Positions 40,338-48,835 of a stretch of DNA of 55,321 bases are shown piece by piece. Source of the stretch: Sulfurovum sp. UBA5198. Lineage in GTDB: Bacteria; Campylobacterota; Campylobacteria; Campylobacterales; Sulfurovaceae. The stretch lies in the NCBI GenBank assembly GCA_002412865.1, contig DHVW01000004.1, positions 1-55,321 on the forward strand, written 5' to 3'. Within the stretch, counting starts at the first letter, position 1; every line of letters starts with the position of its first letter. The position numbers and the translations under genes were made by a program. The notes beneath the pieces were generated by a model that searched no databases, was not told where the DNA came from, and saw nothing but the letters and a program-made list of their open reading frames with translations.

Positions 40338-40883
40338 ATGAGCAGAATGAAGCAAAAGTACAATGACATCATACCTGCACTCCGTGAAGAGTGTGGGATT
40401 GCAAATGCGATGCAGACTCCTAAGCTTGAGAAAATCGTTATCAGCGTTGGTGCTGGTGAAGAAGGCAAAGATGCAAAACTTATCCAAAATATGGCTGATA
40501 CAATAGCTCTTATTGCTGGACAAAAAGCGATTATCATTAACGCTAAAAAATCAGTTGCTGGTTTTAAAGCTAGAGAAGGTAGCCCTAGTGGTATCAAAGT
40601 TACTCTAAGAGGAGCTAATATGTACAACTTTTTTGATAAACTTGTATCTATTGCACTTCCAAGAGTAAAAGACTTTAGAGGTACGCCTCGTAAAGGTTTT
40701 GATGGTAGAGGAAACTATAACTTTGGTCTAACTGAGCAGTTGATGTTCCCTGAGGTTATTTATGACAATATCATAAAAACACACGGTATGAATATTACTG
40801 TAGTTACAAGTACTGATGATGATAAGCAAGCCTTTGCTCTCCTTGAGAAGCTTGGCATGCCATTTGCGAAAGGAAAGAACTAA
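40338..40883 (+). CDS. rplE: 50S ribosomal protein L5
   Basis: This encodes 181 residues. Blocks KLEKIVISVGAGE, GFKAREGSPSGIKVTLRG, RVKDFRGTPRKGFDGRGNYNFG and EQLMFPEV are typical. L5 binds 5S rRNA and contacts the P-site tRNA. It ends one base into the rpsN start. Confidence 0.98.
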   Translation: MSRMKQKYNDIIPALREECGIANAMQTPKLEKIVISVGAGEEGKDAKLIQNMADTIALIAGQKAIIINAKKSVAGFKAREGSPSGIKVTLRGANMYNFFDKLVSIALPRVKDFRGTPRKGFDGRGNYNFGLTEQLMFPEVIYDNIIKTHGMNITVVTSTDDDKQAFALLEKLGMPFAKGKN

Positions 40884-41068
40884 TGGCAAAGAAGTCAATG
40901 ATAAACAAACAACAACGACCAGCTAAATTCTCTAGTAGAGCTTACACTCGTTGTTCAATATGCGGTAGACCACACTCTGTATATCAAGATTTTGGTATAT
41001 GTAGAATATGTTTAAGAAAAATGGCCAACGAAGGTCTAATCCCCGGCATGCGCAAAGCAAGCTGGTAA
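40883..41068 (+). CDS. rpsN: 30S ribosomal protein S14, zinc-binding type
   Basis: This encodes 61 residues, the short S14 form. Zinc ligands are in RCSICGRPHSVYQDFGICRICLRK (two CxxC pairs). Bacteria with only this form depend on zinc for it. It is placed between rplE and rpsH as usual. Confidence 0.97.
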   Translation: MAKKSMINKQQRPAKFSSRAYTRCSICGRPHSVYQDFGICRICLRKMANEGLIPGMRKASW

Positions 41069-41083
41069 TCAAAGGAGTAACAG

Positions 41084-41479
41084 ATGATGACAGACATAAT
41101 TGCAGACTCTCTTACCCGAATAAGAAATGCTGCGACTAGAAGATTGGATGTAACAACACTTTTACATTCAAAATCAATCGAAGCAATAGTTTCTATTCTT
41201 GTAGAGAAAGGCTATCTTGAGAGCTTTAAAGTAAAAGAAGATGGTGTTAAAAAGACTATCAAAGTTGTATTAAAGTATGACGAAAATGGACAAAATGCTA
41301 TTAATGAAATTAAGCGTATTTCAACTCCAGGTAGAAGAGTACATAAGGGTAAAGATGATATCAAAACCTTTAAAAATGGCTACGGAACTCTAGTTATATC
41401 AACTAGTCATGGCGTAATCACTAACAACGAAGCATTCAAGCTTGGTGTTGGTGGCGAAGTCCTTTGTAGTGTTTGGTAA
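41084..41479 (+). CDS. rpsH: 30S ribosomal protein S8
   Basis: This encodes 131 residues; AAAGGAG lies 6 nt before ATG 41084. DIIADSLTRIRNA starts the N-domain and the C-domain has TPGRRVHKGKDDIKTFKNGYGTLVISTSHGVITN. It is a primary 16S-binding protein and in E. coli a repressor of its operon; no target is recognisable here. Confidence 0.97.
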   Translation: MMTDIIADSLTRIRNAATRRLDVTTLLHSKSIEAIVSILVEKGYLESFKVKEDGVKKTIKVVLKYDENGQNAINEIKRISTPGRRVHKGKDDIKTFKNGYGTLVISTSHGVITNNEAFKLGVGGEVLCSVW

Positions 41480-41488
41480 GGAGATAGT

Positions 41489-42028
41489 ATGTCAAGAATA
41501 GGAAAAAAACCTGTAGAAGTAGCAAGTGGTATCGATGTATCACTTGATGGTACTGTAATAGTTGCCAAAAAAGGTAATCTTGAAAAAAGATTAGAGACAT
41601 ATGGTAGAGTTGATATGCAAATCGATGCTGGTCAAGTTGTATTTACAAAAAAAGGTGACTCTAAAGAGAGTGCTGCATTTTGGGGTACATATAGATCATT
41701 GTTTAACAATATGATTATTGGTCTTGATAAAGGTTTTACAAAAAGCCTAGAAATTAATGGTGTTGGTTATAGAGCAGCTATCAATGGTAGTGTTTTAAAT
41801 CTTCAACTTGGTTTTTCACATGATATCAACTATGATGTTCCAGCTGGTTTGGATGTTAAGGTTGAGAAAAATATAATTACTATTACTGGTAGTGAAAAAC
41901 AAGTTGTTGGTCAAGTTGCAGCTGAAATCAGAGACTTTAGACCACCTGAGCCATATAAAGGTAAAGGTGTTAAATACACTGATGAAGTTATTATTAGAAA
42001 AGCTGGTAAATCAGCTAAGAAAAAGTAA
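41489..42028 (+). CDS. rplF: 50S ribosomal protein L6
   Basis: This encodes 179 residues with two similar alpha-beta domains: MSRIGKKPVEVASGIDV opens the first, and FRPPEPYKGKGVKYTDEVIIRKAGKSAKKK closes the second. It lies near the GTPase-associated region of the 50S. Confidence 0.97.
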   Translation: MSRIGKKPVEVASGIDVSLDGTVIVAKKGNLEKRLETYGRVDMQIDAGQVVFTKKGDSKESAAFWGTYRSLFNNMIIGLDKGFTKSLEINGVGYRAAINGSVLNLQLGFSHDINYDVPAGLDVKVEKNIITITGSEKQVVGQVAAEIRDFRPPEPYKGKGVKYTDEVIIRKAGKSAKKK

Positions 42029-42038
42029 GGGGTCTTAA

Positions 42039-42395
42039 ATGTTAAATAGTATTCAAAAGAGAAAAAATAGACTCATGAAACAAAGAAAAGCAAGAGTTAG
42101 AGGTAAAGTTTCTGGTACAGTTACTATGCCTAGACTTACTGTTTTCAAATCTAATAAGTATTTTTATGCTCAAGCAATTGATGATCTTAGAGGATACACT
42201 CTAGCATCAGTTGATGGTAGAAAAATGGGGCTTAAAGCTAATCAAGAAGATGTTAAAAAAATAGCAGCAGAGATGGCAATTGCACTTAAGGGTGCAAACA
42301 TTGAAGCTGTTAAATTTGACAGAAACGGTTATCTCTATCATGGCGTTGTTGCATCATTTGCTGATGCACTTAGAGACGCTGGCATCAAGTTATAA
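42039..42395 (+). CDS. rplR: 50S ribosomal protein L18
   Basis: This encodes 118 residues: RKNRLMKQRKARVRGKVSGT, RLTVFKSNKYFYAQAIDD, then FDRNGYLYHGVVASFADALRDAGIKL, which is the standard C-terminal end. It binds 5S rRNA. Confidence 0.97.
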   Translation: MLNSIQKRKNRLMKQRKARVRGKVSGTVTMPRLTVFKSNKYFYAQAIDDLRGYTLASVDGRKMGLKANQEDVKKIAAEMAIALKGANIEAVKFDRNGYLYHGVVASFADALRDAGIKL

Positions 42396-42405
42396 GGATC
42401 AATAA

Positions 42406-42849
42406 ATGGAAGCAATAAACAGAGAAGATTTCGAAGAAGCCATTGTAAATATTGGTCGTGTTACGAAAGTTGTAAAGGGTGGTAGAAGATTTAGATTTAC
42501 TGCTCTTGTTGTCATTGGCGACAAAAATGGAACAGTAGGCTATGGCTTTGGTAAATCAAAAGAGGTACCAGATGCTATTAAAAAAGCAGTTGATGATGCG
42601 TTTAAGAACCTTGTTAAAATTAACATAAAAGGTTCTACTATTGCTCATGATATTGAACATAAATTCAATGCAAGTCGCATACTTTTGAGACCTGCTAGTG
42701 AAGGTACTGGCGTAATCGCTGGTGGTGCTGCTAGACCAGTAATCGAACTTGCGGGTATCAAAGATATTCTTTCAAAATCGATTGGTTCAAACAACCCAAA
42801 TAACCTTGTAAGAGCTACAATTCAAGCTCTTTCAAGAATTAAATCGTAA
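42406..42849 (+). CDS. rpsE: 30S ribosomal protein S5
   Basis: This encodes 147 residues, with a shorter N terminus than E. coli. VTKVVKGGRRFRFTALVVIGD is the RNA-binding loop. GYGFGKSKEVPDAIKKAV and ILLRPASEGTGVIAGGAARPVIELAGIKD follow. rplO begins 10 nt after its stop, so no rpmD lies between them. Confidence 0.97.
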   Translation: MEAINREDFEEAIVNIGRVTKVVKGGRRFRFTALVVIGDKNGTVGYGFGKSKEVPDAIKKAVDDAFKNLVKINIKGSTIAHDIEHKFNASRILLRPASEGTGVIAGGAARPVIELAGIKDILSKSIGSNNPNNLVRATIQALSRIKS

Positions 42850-42858
42850 GGAGATAAG

Positions 42859-43257
42859 ATGTCATTACACAACTTACAACCAGCTCCTGGCTCAACTAGA
42901 AATAGAAAGAGAATAGGTAGAGGTCAAGGTTCAGGTACAGGTAAAACTGCTGGTAAAGGTCATAAAGGTCAAAAAGCTAGAGCAGGATATAATGAAAAAA
43001 GAGGTTTTGAAGGTGGACAACAACCACTATACAAAAGACTTCCTAAGATTGGTTTTACTTCAAGAGTAATTAAACCACATGCTATAAATGTAGACAAAAA
43101 TGTAGCAGTTGCAGAGCTTGCAGAGATTACAATGGAGAGCATCCAAACTGTATATCGTTTGCAAAAAAATGTAACAAAAGTCAAGTTAATTGGTGTAGCT
43201 GCAAAAGATCTTGCATCTAAAATCAAAGACGAAGCTGTTACAACAACGAGAAACTAA
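42859..43257 (+). CDS. rplO: 50S ribosomal protein L15
   Basis: This encodes 132 residues: MSLHNLQPAPGSTRNRKRIGRGQGSGTGKTAGKGHKGQKAR is the highly conserved Gly/Lys-rich start (given as key words), then FEGGQQPLYKRLPKIGF. It is followed 1 nt later by secY. Confidence 0.97.
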   Translation: MSLHNLQPAPGSTRNRKRIGRGQGSGTGKTAGKGHKGQKARAGYNEKRGFEGGQQPLYKRLPKIGFTSRVIKPHAINVDKNVAVAELAEITMESIQTVYRLQKNVTKVKLIGVAAKDLASKIKDEAVTTTRN

Positions 43258-43258
43258 T

Positions 43259-44521
43259 ATGCAAAATCCTTTAGTCAAAAAAATCCTAATAACTTTAGGA
43301 TTTTTATTGGTTTATCGGGTGTTGTCTTATATACCGACACCTGGTGTGGATTTCGCAGTTATCAAAGAATTTTTTGATACAAACTCAAATAATGCACTCG
43401 GATTAGCCAATATGTTTAGTGGCGAAGCTATCAGCAGACTCAGTATAATCTCCCTCGGCGTTATGCCATATATCACAGCATCAATAGTAATAGAACTCAT
43501 GGCAGCAACATTCCCGTCAATTGGTGAAATGAAGAAAGATCGTGACGGAAATCAAAAATATATGCAAATAATCCGTTATTTTACTATATTGATTACTATT
43601 GTGCAAGCTATAGGCGTTGCTATGGGGCTAGAAAGTATGACGAGCAAAAGTGGGAATAGTGCGATACTAATTGACCACACAGAGTTTATTGTACTCGCAG
43701 TATTTTCTATGTTAGCTGGTACTATGTTACTTATGTGGATAGGTGAACAGATTACACAAAAAGGTATTGGTAATGGTATATCGTTAATTATCTTTGCTGG
43801 TATTGTTTCTGGTATCCCTTCTGCTATATCTAATACAGTTAAATCGGTTAATGCTGGTGAGATGAACTTCTTTGCTGTAATTGCTATATTGATTGTAATG
43901 CTGGCAACAATTTTTGCTATTATATATGTCGAGCTTGGCGAGAGAAGAATTCCTATCTCATATTCACGAAAAACAATAATGCAAAATCAGAACAAAAGAG
44001 TGATGAATTATATTCCAGTTAAAGTTAATCTATCAGGTGTTATACCTCCTATTTTTGCGAGTGCTATTATGATGTTTCCATTAACCATGCTTCAATCAAG
44101 CACAAATACAATTGCAGTAGCAATTGCAGATTCACTGCATCCAGGTGGCTTTGTGTTTAATGTTGCAACTTTTATTTTGGTTATATTCTTTGCCTTCTTT
44201 TATGCTTCAATTGCATTTAGTGCAAAGGATATTTCGGAAAACTTAAAACGACAAGGTGGCTTTATTCCTGGAATTAGACCTGGCGAGCATACAAAAGAGT
44301 TTTTAAATGAAGTTGCCAGTAGACTTACGGGTTCTGGTGCATTTTATTTAGCCATAATATCAACTATACCGTTTGTGATAGTTAATGGCTTGGGCGCTAG
44401 TTTCTATTTTGGTGGAACAGCTATTTTGATTATCGTACAAGTTGCACTTGATATGATGAGAAAAATAGAAGCACAAAGAGCAATGAACCAATACAGTATA
44501 TTGGGAAATGTAGGCCTATAA
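43259..44521 (+). CDS. secY: Preprotein translocase channel subunit SecY
   Basis: This encodes 420 residues with ten membrane helices. The start MQNPLVKKILITLGFLLVYRVLSYIPTPGVD lacks a strong ribosome binding site, suggesting coupling to rplO. IGEQITQKGIGNGISLIIFAGI and the cytoplasmic loop YVELGERRIPISYSRK, as well as GFIPGIRPGEHTKEFL, are SecY signatures. It forms the channel for secreted proteins and membrane insertion. Confidence 0.97.
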   Translation: MQNPLVKKILITLGFLLVYRVLSYIPTPGVDFAVIKEFFDTNSNNALGLANMFSGEAISRLSIISLGVMPYITASIVIELMAATFPSIGEMKKDRDGNQKYMQIIRYFTILITIVQAIGVAMGLESMTSKSGNSAILIDHTEFIVLAVFSMLAGTMLLMWIGEQITQKGIGNGISLIIFAGIVSGIPSAISNTVKSVNAGEMNFFAVIAILIVMLATIFAIIYVELGERRIPISYSRKTIMQNQNKRVMNYIPVKVNLSGVIPPIFASAIMMFPLTMLQSSTNTIAVAIADSLHPGGFVFNVATFILVIFFAFFYASIAFSAKDISENLKRQGGFIPGIRPGEHTKEFLNEVASRLTGSGAFYLAIISTIPFVIVNGLGASFYFGGTAILIIVQVALDMMRKIEAQRAMNQYSILGNVGL

Positions 44522-45277
44522 ATGGCAATTGCTATAAGAAAACCAGCGGAGATAGAAAAGCTCAAAGCTGCTGGTGCTATTGTGGGCAAGACACTGCAAT
44601 ATCTAGAAGCTAATGTCAAATCTGGCATGAGCTTACTTGAGATTGATGCTATGGGCGAGGATTTTATTCGCTCACTTGGCGGTGTTCCATCTTTCAAGGG
44701 ACTTTATGGTTTTCCATCTTCTGTTTGTACTTCGCTTAATGAGATTATTATTCATGGTGTGCCTACTGAACAAAAGATAAAAGATGGAGATATGCTGGGG
44801 CTTGATATTGGAGTTAAGCTTGATGGTTATTTTGGAGATGCTGCTATTACTATGGGCATTGGTGAAATATGCAAGATGGATCAGGGTCTCATTGATTGTT
44901 CTCGTGACGCTCTAATGACTGCAATTTCTGAAATTAGAGATGGCATGAGATTTAAAGAGCTATCGCATATTTTAGAACAAGCCATTACAGGCAGAGGATT
45001 TGTGCCACTTAGGGATTATTGTGGTCATGGTATCGGAACAAAGCCTCATGATGAACCAAATATTCCAAATTATCTTGATGGAAAATCAAATCAAGGTCCG
45101 AAAATCAAAAATGGTATGGTTTTTTGCTTAGAGCCTATGGTGTGTCAAAAAAGTGGCAACCCAAGTACTTTGGAAGATAATTGGTCAGTTGTATGTGACG
45201 ATGGACTAAGAACAAGTCACTATGAGCATCAAATTGCTGTAGTCGATGGCAGAGCAGTTATTCTAACCTTACCATAG
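44522..45277 (+). CDS. map: Methionine aminopeptidase type I
   Basis: This encodes 251 residues. Metal-binding residues are visible in LGLDIGVKLDGYFGDAAIT (two Asp), GHGIGTKPHDEPNIPN (His), FCLEPMV (Glu) and SHYEHQIAVV (Glu). It removes the N-terminal Met after deformylase has acted. It directly abuts secY with no intervening adk, as usual in this phylum. Confidence 0.97.
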   Translation: MAIAIRKPAEIEKLKAAGAIVGKTLQYLEANVKSGMSLLEIDAMGEDFIRSLGGVPSFKGLYGFPSSVCTSLNEIIIHGVPTEQKIKDGDMLGLDIGVKLDGYFGDAAITMGIGEICKMDQGLIDCSRDALMTAISEIRDGMRFKELSHILEQAITGRGFVPLRDYCGHGIGTKPHDEPNIPNYLDGKSNQGPKIKNGMVFCLEPMVCQKSGNPSTLEDNWSVVCDDGLRTSHYEHQIAVVDGRAVILTLP

Positions 45278-45342
45278 TTTGGAAAGAAGAGTTAATGATA
45301 TTTTTCTGAGTTTCTCAACCGAAGCTTTAGCGAGATGAATTC

Positions 45343-45363
45343 AAAGTTGGCTTTGCCATCTTT
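45343..45363 (+). repeat. Hairpin in the infA leader resembling the third hairpin of the structured repeat
   Basis: AAAG-T-TGGC, loop TTT, GCCA-T-CTTT forms a stem with one mismatch. TTGGCTTTGCC is shared with repeat copy C. It lies 26 nt before the infA start in the map-infA gap. The conserved repeat core is missing, so kinship is uncertain. Confidence 0.3.
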
Positions 45364-45388
45364 AGAAGAAGTATATAAAGGAATAAAT

Positions 45389-45607
45389 ATGGCAAAAGAT
45401 GATGTTATAGAAATTGACGGCAAGGTCATAGAAGCGCTACCAAATGCTACATTTAGAGTAGAGCTTGATAATGGACATGTGCTTTTATGTCACATAGCAG
45501 GTAAAATGCGAATGCACTATATAAAAATATTACCTGGAGACAAGGTAAAACTAGAGATAACACCATATAGTTTAGACAAGGGAAGAATTACATTTAGGTA
45601 TAAGTAA
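45389..45607 (+). CDS. infA: Translation initiation factor IF-1
   Basis: This encodes 72 residues from ATG 45389 with AAAGGAA; the frame is open 18 codons further 5' but IF-1 starts MAKDDVIEIDGKV. The S1-type OB fold is complete (VELDNGHVLLCHIAGKMRMHYIKILPGDKV). It binds the 30S A site during initiation. Confidence 0.97.
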   Translation: MAKDDVIEIDGKVIEALPNATFRVELDNGHVLLCHIAGKMRMHYIKILPGDKVKLEITPYSLDKGRITFRYK

Positions 45608-45626
45608 ACTTTAATGTAGTTTTTGA

Positions 45627-45632
45627 TATAAT
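45627..45632 (+). promoter_or_regulatory. Probable -10 element for rpmJ and the alpha operon
   Basis: TTTTTGATATAATCTACACC lies directly after infA. No good -35 is seen. It would give a leader of about 150 nt before rpmJ. Confidence 0.45.
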
Positions 45633-45677
45633 CTACACCCTTAAATCTATAAAGGTTAAGAGGAACTGCGAGAAGAA

Positions 45678-45709
45678 CTTTTTATTAATTTACACTGATT
45701 AATAAAGAG
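45678..45709 (+). promoter_or_regulatory. Leader hairpin upstream of rpmJ
   Basis: CTTTTTATTAAT (45678-45689) pairs with ATTAATAAAGAG (45698-45709) over 12 bp with one U-G pair and an 8-nt loop. It lies in the leader of the rpmJ-rpsM-rpsK-rpsD-rpoA-rplQ group. No T-tract follows, so it is not an obvious terminator. A role in feedback control is possible. Confidence 0.4.
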
Positions 45710-45788
45710 TTGGTTTGTCTCATTGCATTTGCAATACTCGACAATCCACGCAAATAAATAAGTGCAAAAAAGTATCACAGGAGTAACC

Positions 45789-45902
45789 ATGAAGGTTAGG
45801 GCGTCGGTAAAACAGATGTGTGATGACTGTAAAGTTATTAAACGCAAAGGCATTGTACGCGTGATTTGTAAAAATCCAAAACATAAACAAAGACAAGGAT
45901 AA
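45789..45902 (+). CDS. rpmJ: 50S ribosomal protein L36, zinc-binding type
   Basis: This short gene encodes 37 residues: MKVRASVKQMCDDCKVIKRK, then GIVRVICKNPKHKQRQG. The CxxC...C...H zinc set (Cys11, Cys14, Cys27, His32) is complete. It sits between infA and rpsM as in many bacteria. AGGAG precedes the start. Confidence 0.96.
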   Translation: MKVRASVKQMCDDCKVIKRKGIVRVICKNPKHKQRQG

Positions 45903-45904
45903 AT

Positions 45905-46267
45905 ATGGCACGTATAGCAGGTGTTGATTTGCCTCAGAAGAAGCGTATGGAGTATGCATTAACTTATATCTTTGGTATAGGTTTACATACATCACGCAAG
46001 ATTCTTGATGCAACGGGAATTGATTACAATATGAGAGTTCATGAACTTACAGATGCAGATGCTGCAGTTATCCGTAATGAGATTCAAAACTCATTTATGG
46101 TTGAAGGTGACTTACGTAAGAAAGTAAGAGAAGACATCAAAGCTTTGATGGACTTAGGTAGTTACAGAGGTCTTAGACATAGAAAAGGACTTCCAGTAAG
46201 AGGTCAAAAAACAAAAACCAATGCGAGAACTCGTAAAGGTAAAAGAAAAACCGTTGGCTCGGCGTAA
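45905..46267 (+). CDS. rpsM: 30S ribosomal protein S13
   Basis: This encodes 120 residues: MARIAGVDLPQKKRMEYALTYIFGIG, LMDLGSYRGLRHRKGLPVRGQ and TNARTRKGKRK. It bridges to the 50S and contacts P-site tRNA. It is the first large gene of the alpha operon. Confidence 0.97.
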   Translation: MARIAGVDLPQKKRMEYALTYIFGIGLHTSRKILDATGIDYNMRVHELTDADAAVIRNEIQNSFMVEGDLRKKVREDIKALMDLGSYRGLRHRKGLPVRGQKTKTNARTRKGKRKTVGSA

Positions 46268-46280
46268 GGGGTAAGGGAAT

Positions 46281-46655
46281 ATGGCAAAGAAAAAAGTAAA
46301 AAAAAGTATTGCTAAAGGTGTTGTCTATGTGGCAGCTACTTTCAATAACACGGTCATAACAGTTACAGATGAGATGGGCAATGTATTAGCTTGGAGCAGT
46401 GCTGGTGCACTTGGCTTTAAAGGTAGTAAAAAATCTACTCCATTTGCAGCTCAACAAGCAGTAGAAGATGCTCTTAATAAAGCTAAAGATAATGGCGTAA
46501 AAGAAGTTGGTATCAAGGTTCAAGGACCTGGTGCTGGTAGAGATACAGCTGTTAAAGCAATTGGTGCAACTGAAGGAATTCGTGTAACTTATCTTAAAGA
46601 TATTACGCCACTTCCTCATAATGGTTGTAGAGCTCCTAAAAAGAGAAGAGTATAA
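46281..46655 (+). CDS. rpsK: 30S ribosomal protein S11
   Basis: This encodes 124 residues: ATFNNTVITVTDEMGNVLAWSSAGALGFKGSKKSTPFAAQ and PLPHNGCRAPKKRRV are typical S11 blocks (key words). It is placed before rpsD with a 93-nt gap containing a small hairpin, GCATTG with CAATGC at 46697-46713. Confidence 0.97.
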   Translation: MAKKKVKKSIAKGVVYVAATFNNTVITVTDEMGNVLAWSSAGALGFKGSKKSTPFAAQQAVEDALNKAKDNGVKEVGIKVQGPGAGRDTAVKAIGATEGIRVTYLKDITPLPHNGCRAPKKRRV

Positions 46656-46748
46656 TATTAGACTTAGGTCTTCTGTACTTATTGATGGTGTAAGTTGCAT
46701 TGATTTGCAATGCTTATTATTGAAATAGACATATAAAAGGGTTTAAAA

Positions 46749-47375
46749 ATGGCAAGATATAGAGGTCCAGTTGAGAAACTTGAAAGACGACTTGGCGTTG
46801 ACCTTGGACTTAAGGGCGAAAGAAGACTAGCTGGTAAAAGCGCGTTAGAAAAAAGACCTTATGCTCCAGGACAACATGGACAAAGAAGAACAAAAATAAG
46901 TGACTATGGTTTACAACTTCGTGAGAAGCAAAAAGCTAAGTTTATGTATGGTGTTAGTGAAAAACAATTTAGAGCTTTATTTGTTGAAGCAAATAGAAGA
47001 GATGGCAATACTGGTAGTTTGCTTATTCAACTTCTTGAGCAAAGACTTGATAATGTAGTTTATAGAATGGGTTTTGCAACAACAAGAGCTTTTGCTAGAC
47101 AGCTAGTAAATCACAGACATATCTTAGTAGACGGTAAGAGAGTGGATATTCCATCTTTTAAAGTTCGTGCTGGTCAAAAGATTGAAGTTAGAGAAAAAAG
47201 TTTGGCTAATCCACAAATCTTAAGAGCAATGGAATTAACTAATCAAACTGGAATGGTAGAGTGGGTAGATGTTGAAAAAGAGAAACTTTTTGGAATATTT
47301 ACTAGAATCCCTGCTAGAGAAGAGATTACAATACCTGTGGAAGAGCGTCTAATAGTTGAGCTTTATTCTAAATAA
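46749..47375 (+). CDS. rpsD: 30S ribosomal protein S4
   Basis: This encodes 208 residues. MARYRGPVEKLERRLGVDLGLKG; RPYAPGQHGQRR; and the S4 RNA-binding domain RLDNVVYRMGFATTRAFARQLVNHRHILVDG are all present. The N terminus lacks the zinc Cys cluster of some S4 forms. S4 nucleates 30S assembly and may repress this operon. Confidence 0.97.
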   Translation: MARYRGPVEKLERRLGVDLGLKGERRLAGKSALEKRPYAPGQHGQRRTKISDYGLQLREKQKAKFMYGVSEKQFRALFVEANRRDGNTGSLLIQLLEQRLDNVVYRMGFATTRAFARQLVNHRHILVDGKRVDIPSFKVRAGQKIEVREKSLANPQILRAMELTNQTGMVEWVDVEKEKLFGIFTRIPAREEITIPVEERLIVELYSK

Positions 47376-47398
47376 TCGTAATAAGTTAAAGGCTAACC

Positions 47399-48403
47399 AT
47401 GAGAAAAATTAAAGTTGCACCATTTATGCCTACTGAAGTAGAAGTTAATGAGTTAAGTGCGAATAGAGCAGAGGTTATTGCTTATCCTTTTGAAAATGGA
47501 TATGCGATTACCTTGGCTCACCCGTTAAAAAGACTTATTCTTGGAAGCTCAATCGGATATGCACCAATTTCTGTAAAGATAAAAAATGCAGCTCATGAGT
47601 TTGATAATATTAGAGGTATGCATGAAGATGTTGCTGTTTTCATTATCAATCTTAAAAACATTCGGTTTAAGATAAAAGAAGAGGGAAGCGAAAGAGTTGA
47701 ACTTAGCTACAGTTTCTCTGGTCATAAAGAGATTAAGGCTAGCGATTTAGCAAACGACCTAGTTGAGATTGCTAATGGAGATATGCCATTAGCAACACTC
47801 AATGAAGATGCAGAACTTAGCTTTACTGTTGTAATTGCAAAAGGTATTGGTTATGTTGCAAGTGAAGATTTGAAAGATGAAGTTGATAGTAGCTCTATAG
47901 CACTTGATGCATTTTTCACACCAGTTAAAAAAGTTAACTACCGTATTGAAAATATGCTGGTAGAAGATAATCCTAACTATGAAAAAATAGTTTTTGATAT
48001 ATTAACTGATGGTCAAATCACGCCTGTAGATGCGTTTACAAATGCACTTGAAACTATGAATAAACAACTTAGTATATTCAATGGCGTAATGAATATTGAT
48101 GTCTCTACGCCTACTGCTAAGAAGAGTGGTGATGATAATATGTTAAAACCTTTTTTAAAGGGTGTTGATACTCTTGGACTTAGTGCAAGATCGTTTAACT
48201 CACTTGATAGAGAAGGGATTAAATTCTTAGGAGAGCTTGTTTTGATGAGTAATCTTGAATTAAAAGATATTAAAAATCTTGGTGCAAAGTCTCTTGATGA
48301 GATTATGGAGTGTTTGGTTGAGCATGGGTTTGGTTCTGACTATGAACTTGCTGATGCCACTAGAGACGCATTGACAAAAAAAATAAAAATACTAAAAGGA
48401 TAA
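47399..48403 (+). CDS. rpoA: RNA polymerase alpha subunit
   Basis: This encodes 334 residues. The N-terminal dimerisation domain includes NGYAITLAHPLKRLILGSSIGYAP and GMHEDVAVFIINLKNI. The C-terminal domain (about 260-334) has LSARSFNSLDREGIKFLGEL, with the DNA-contacting Arg, and IKNLGAKSLDEI. Spacing to rpsD is 23 nt and to rplQ 4 nt. Confidence 0.97.
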   Translation: MRKIKVAPFMPTEVEVNELSANRAEVIAYPFENGYAITLAHPLKRLILGSSIGYAPISVKIKNAAHEFDNIRGMHEDVAVFIINLKNIRFKIKEEGSERVELSYSFSGHKEIKASDLANDLVEIANGDMPLATLNEDAELSFTVVIAKGIGYVASEDLKDEVDSSSIALDAFFTPVKKVNYRIENMLVEDNPNYEKIVFDILTDGQITPVDAFTNALETMNKQLSIFNGVMNIDVSTPTAKKSGDDNMLKPFLKGVDTLGLSARSFNSLDREGIKFLGELVLMSNLELKDIKNLGAKSLDEIMECLVEHGFGSDYELADATRDALTKKIKILKG

Positions 48404-48407
48404 AGGC

Positions 48408-48761
48408 ATGAGACATAGACACGGATACCGTAAACTTAATCGTACCTCTTCTCATAGAGCAGCATTGCTCAAAAATCTCTCTATTGCATTGACAAAAGAG
48501 GGGAGAATAGAGACGACTCTACCAAAAGCAAAAGAGCTAAGAAGCTATTTTGAAAAATTAATCACTAAAGCTATTGTTGGTGATTTTAATTCACATAGAG
48601 CAATCTTTGCGATGCTTCAGGATAAAGAGTGTACAAATAAACTTGTAACAGAAATAGCTCCAGAATACAAAGATAGAACTGGTGGCTACACTAGAATTAT
48701 CAAAACTCGGCTGAGAAAAGGCGACGCAGCACCTATGGCAATCATAGAGCTAGTTAAATAA
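48408..48761 (+). CDS. rplQ: 50S ribosomal protein L17
   Basis: This encodes 117 residues: MRHRHGYRKLNRTSSHRAALLKNLSIALTKEGRIETTL (key words), then GGYTRIIKTRLRKGDAAPMAIIELV. It is the last gene of the long ribosomal run and is followed by a terminator hairpin. Confidence 0.97.
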   Translation: MRHRHGYRKLNRTSSHRAALLKNLSIALTKEGRIETTLPKAKELRSYFEKLITKAIVGDFNSHRAIFAMLQDKECTNKLVTEIAPEYKDRTGGYTRIIKTRLRKGDAAPMAIIELVK

Positions 48762-48767
48762 TCTTCA

Positions 48768-48796
48768 TTTTAAAACTACATTTCGTAGTTTTAAAA
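48768..48796. terminator. Hairpin terminator between rplQ and thyX
   Basis: TTTTAAAACTAC (48768-48779) and GTAGTTTTAAAA (48785-48796) form a perfect 12-bp stem with a 5-nt loop. The symmetric A/T flanks let it work in both directions, suiting its place between convergent genes. Confidence 0.7.
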
Positions 48797-48835
48797 ATTC
48801 TTCACAATTGCTCCAAATAGACTATTTTAAACTTA

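Noticed and set aside
42850..42858. Missing rpmD between rpsE and rplO considered as a deletion
   Set aside because: Absence of L30 is normal for Campylobacterota; spacing of the flanking genes is regular.
46661..46675. TTAGGTCTTCTG between rpsK and rpsD looks like the reverse of the structured repeat core
   Set aside because: Only about 11 bases match and neither flanking hairpin is present; probably chance.
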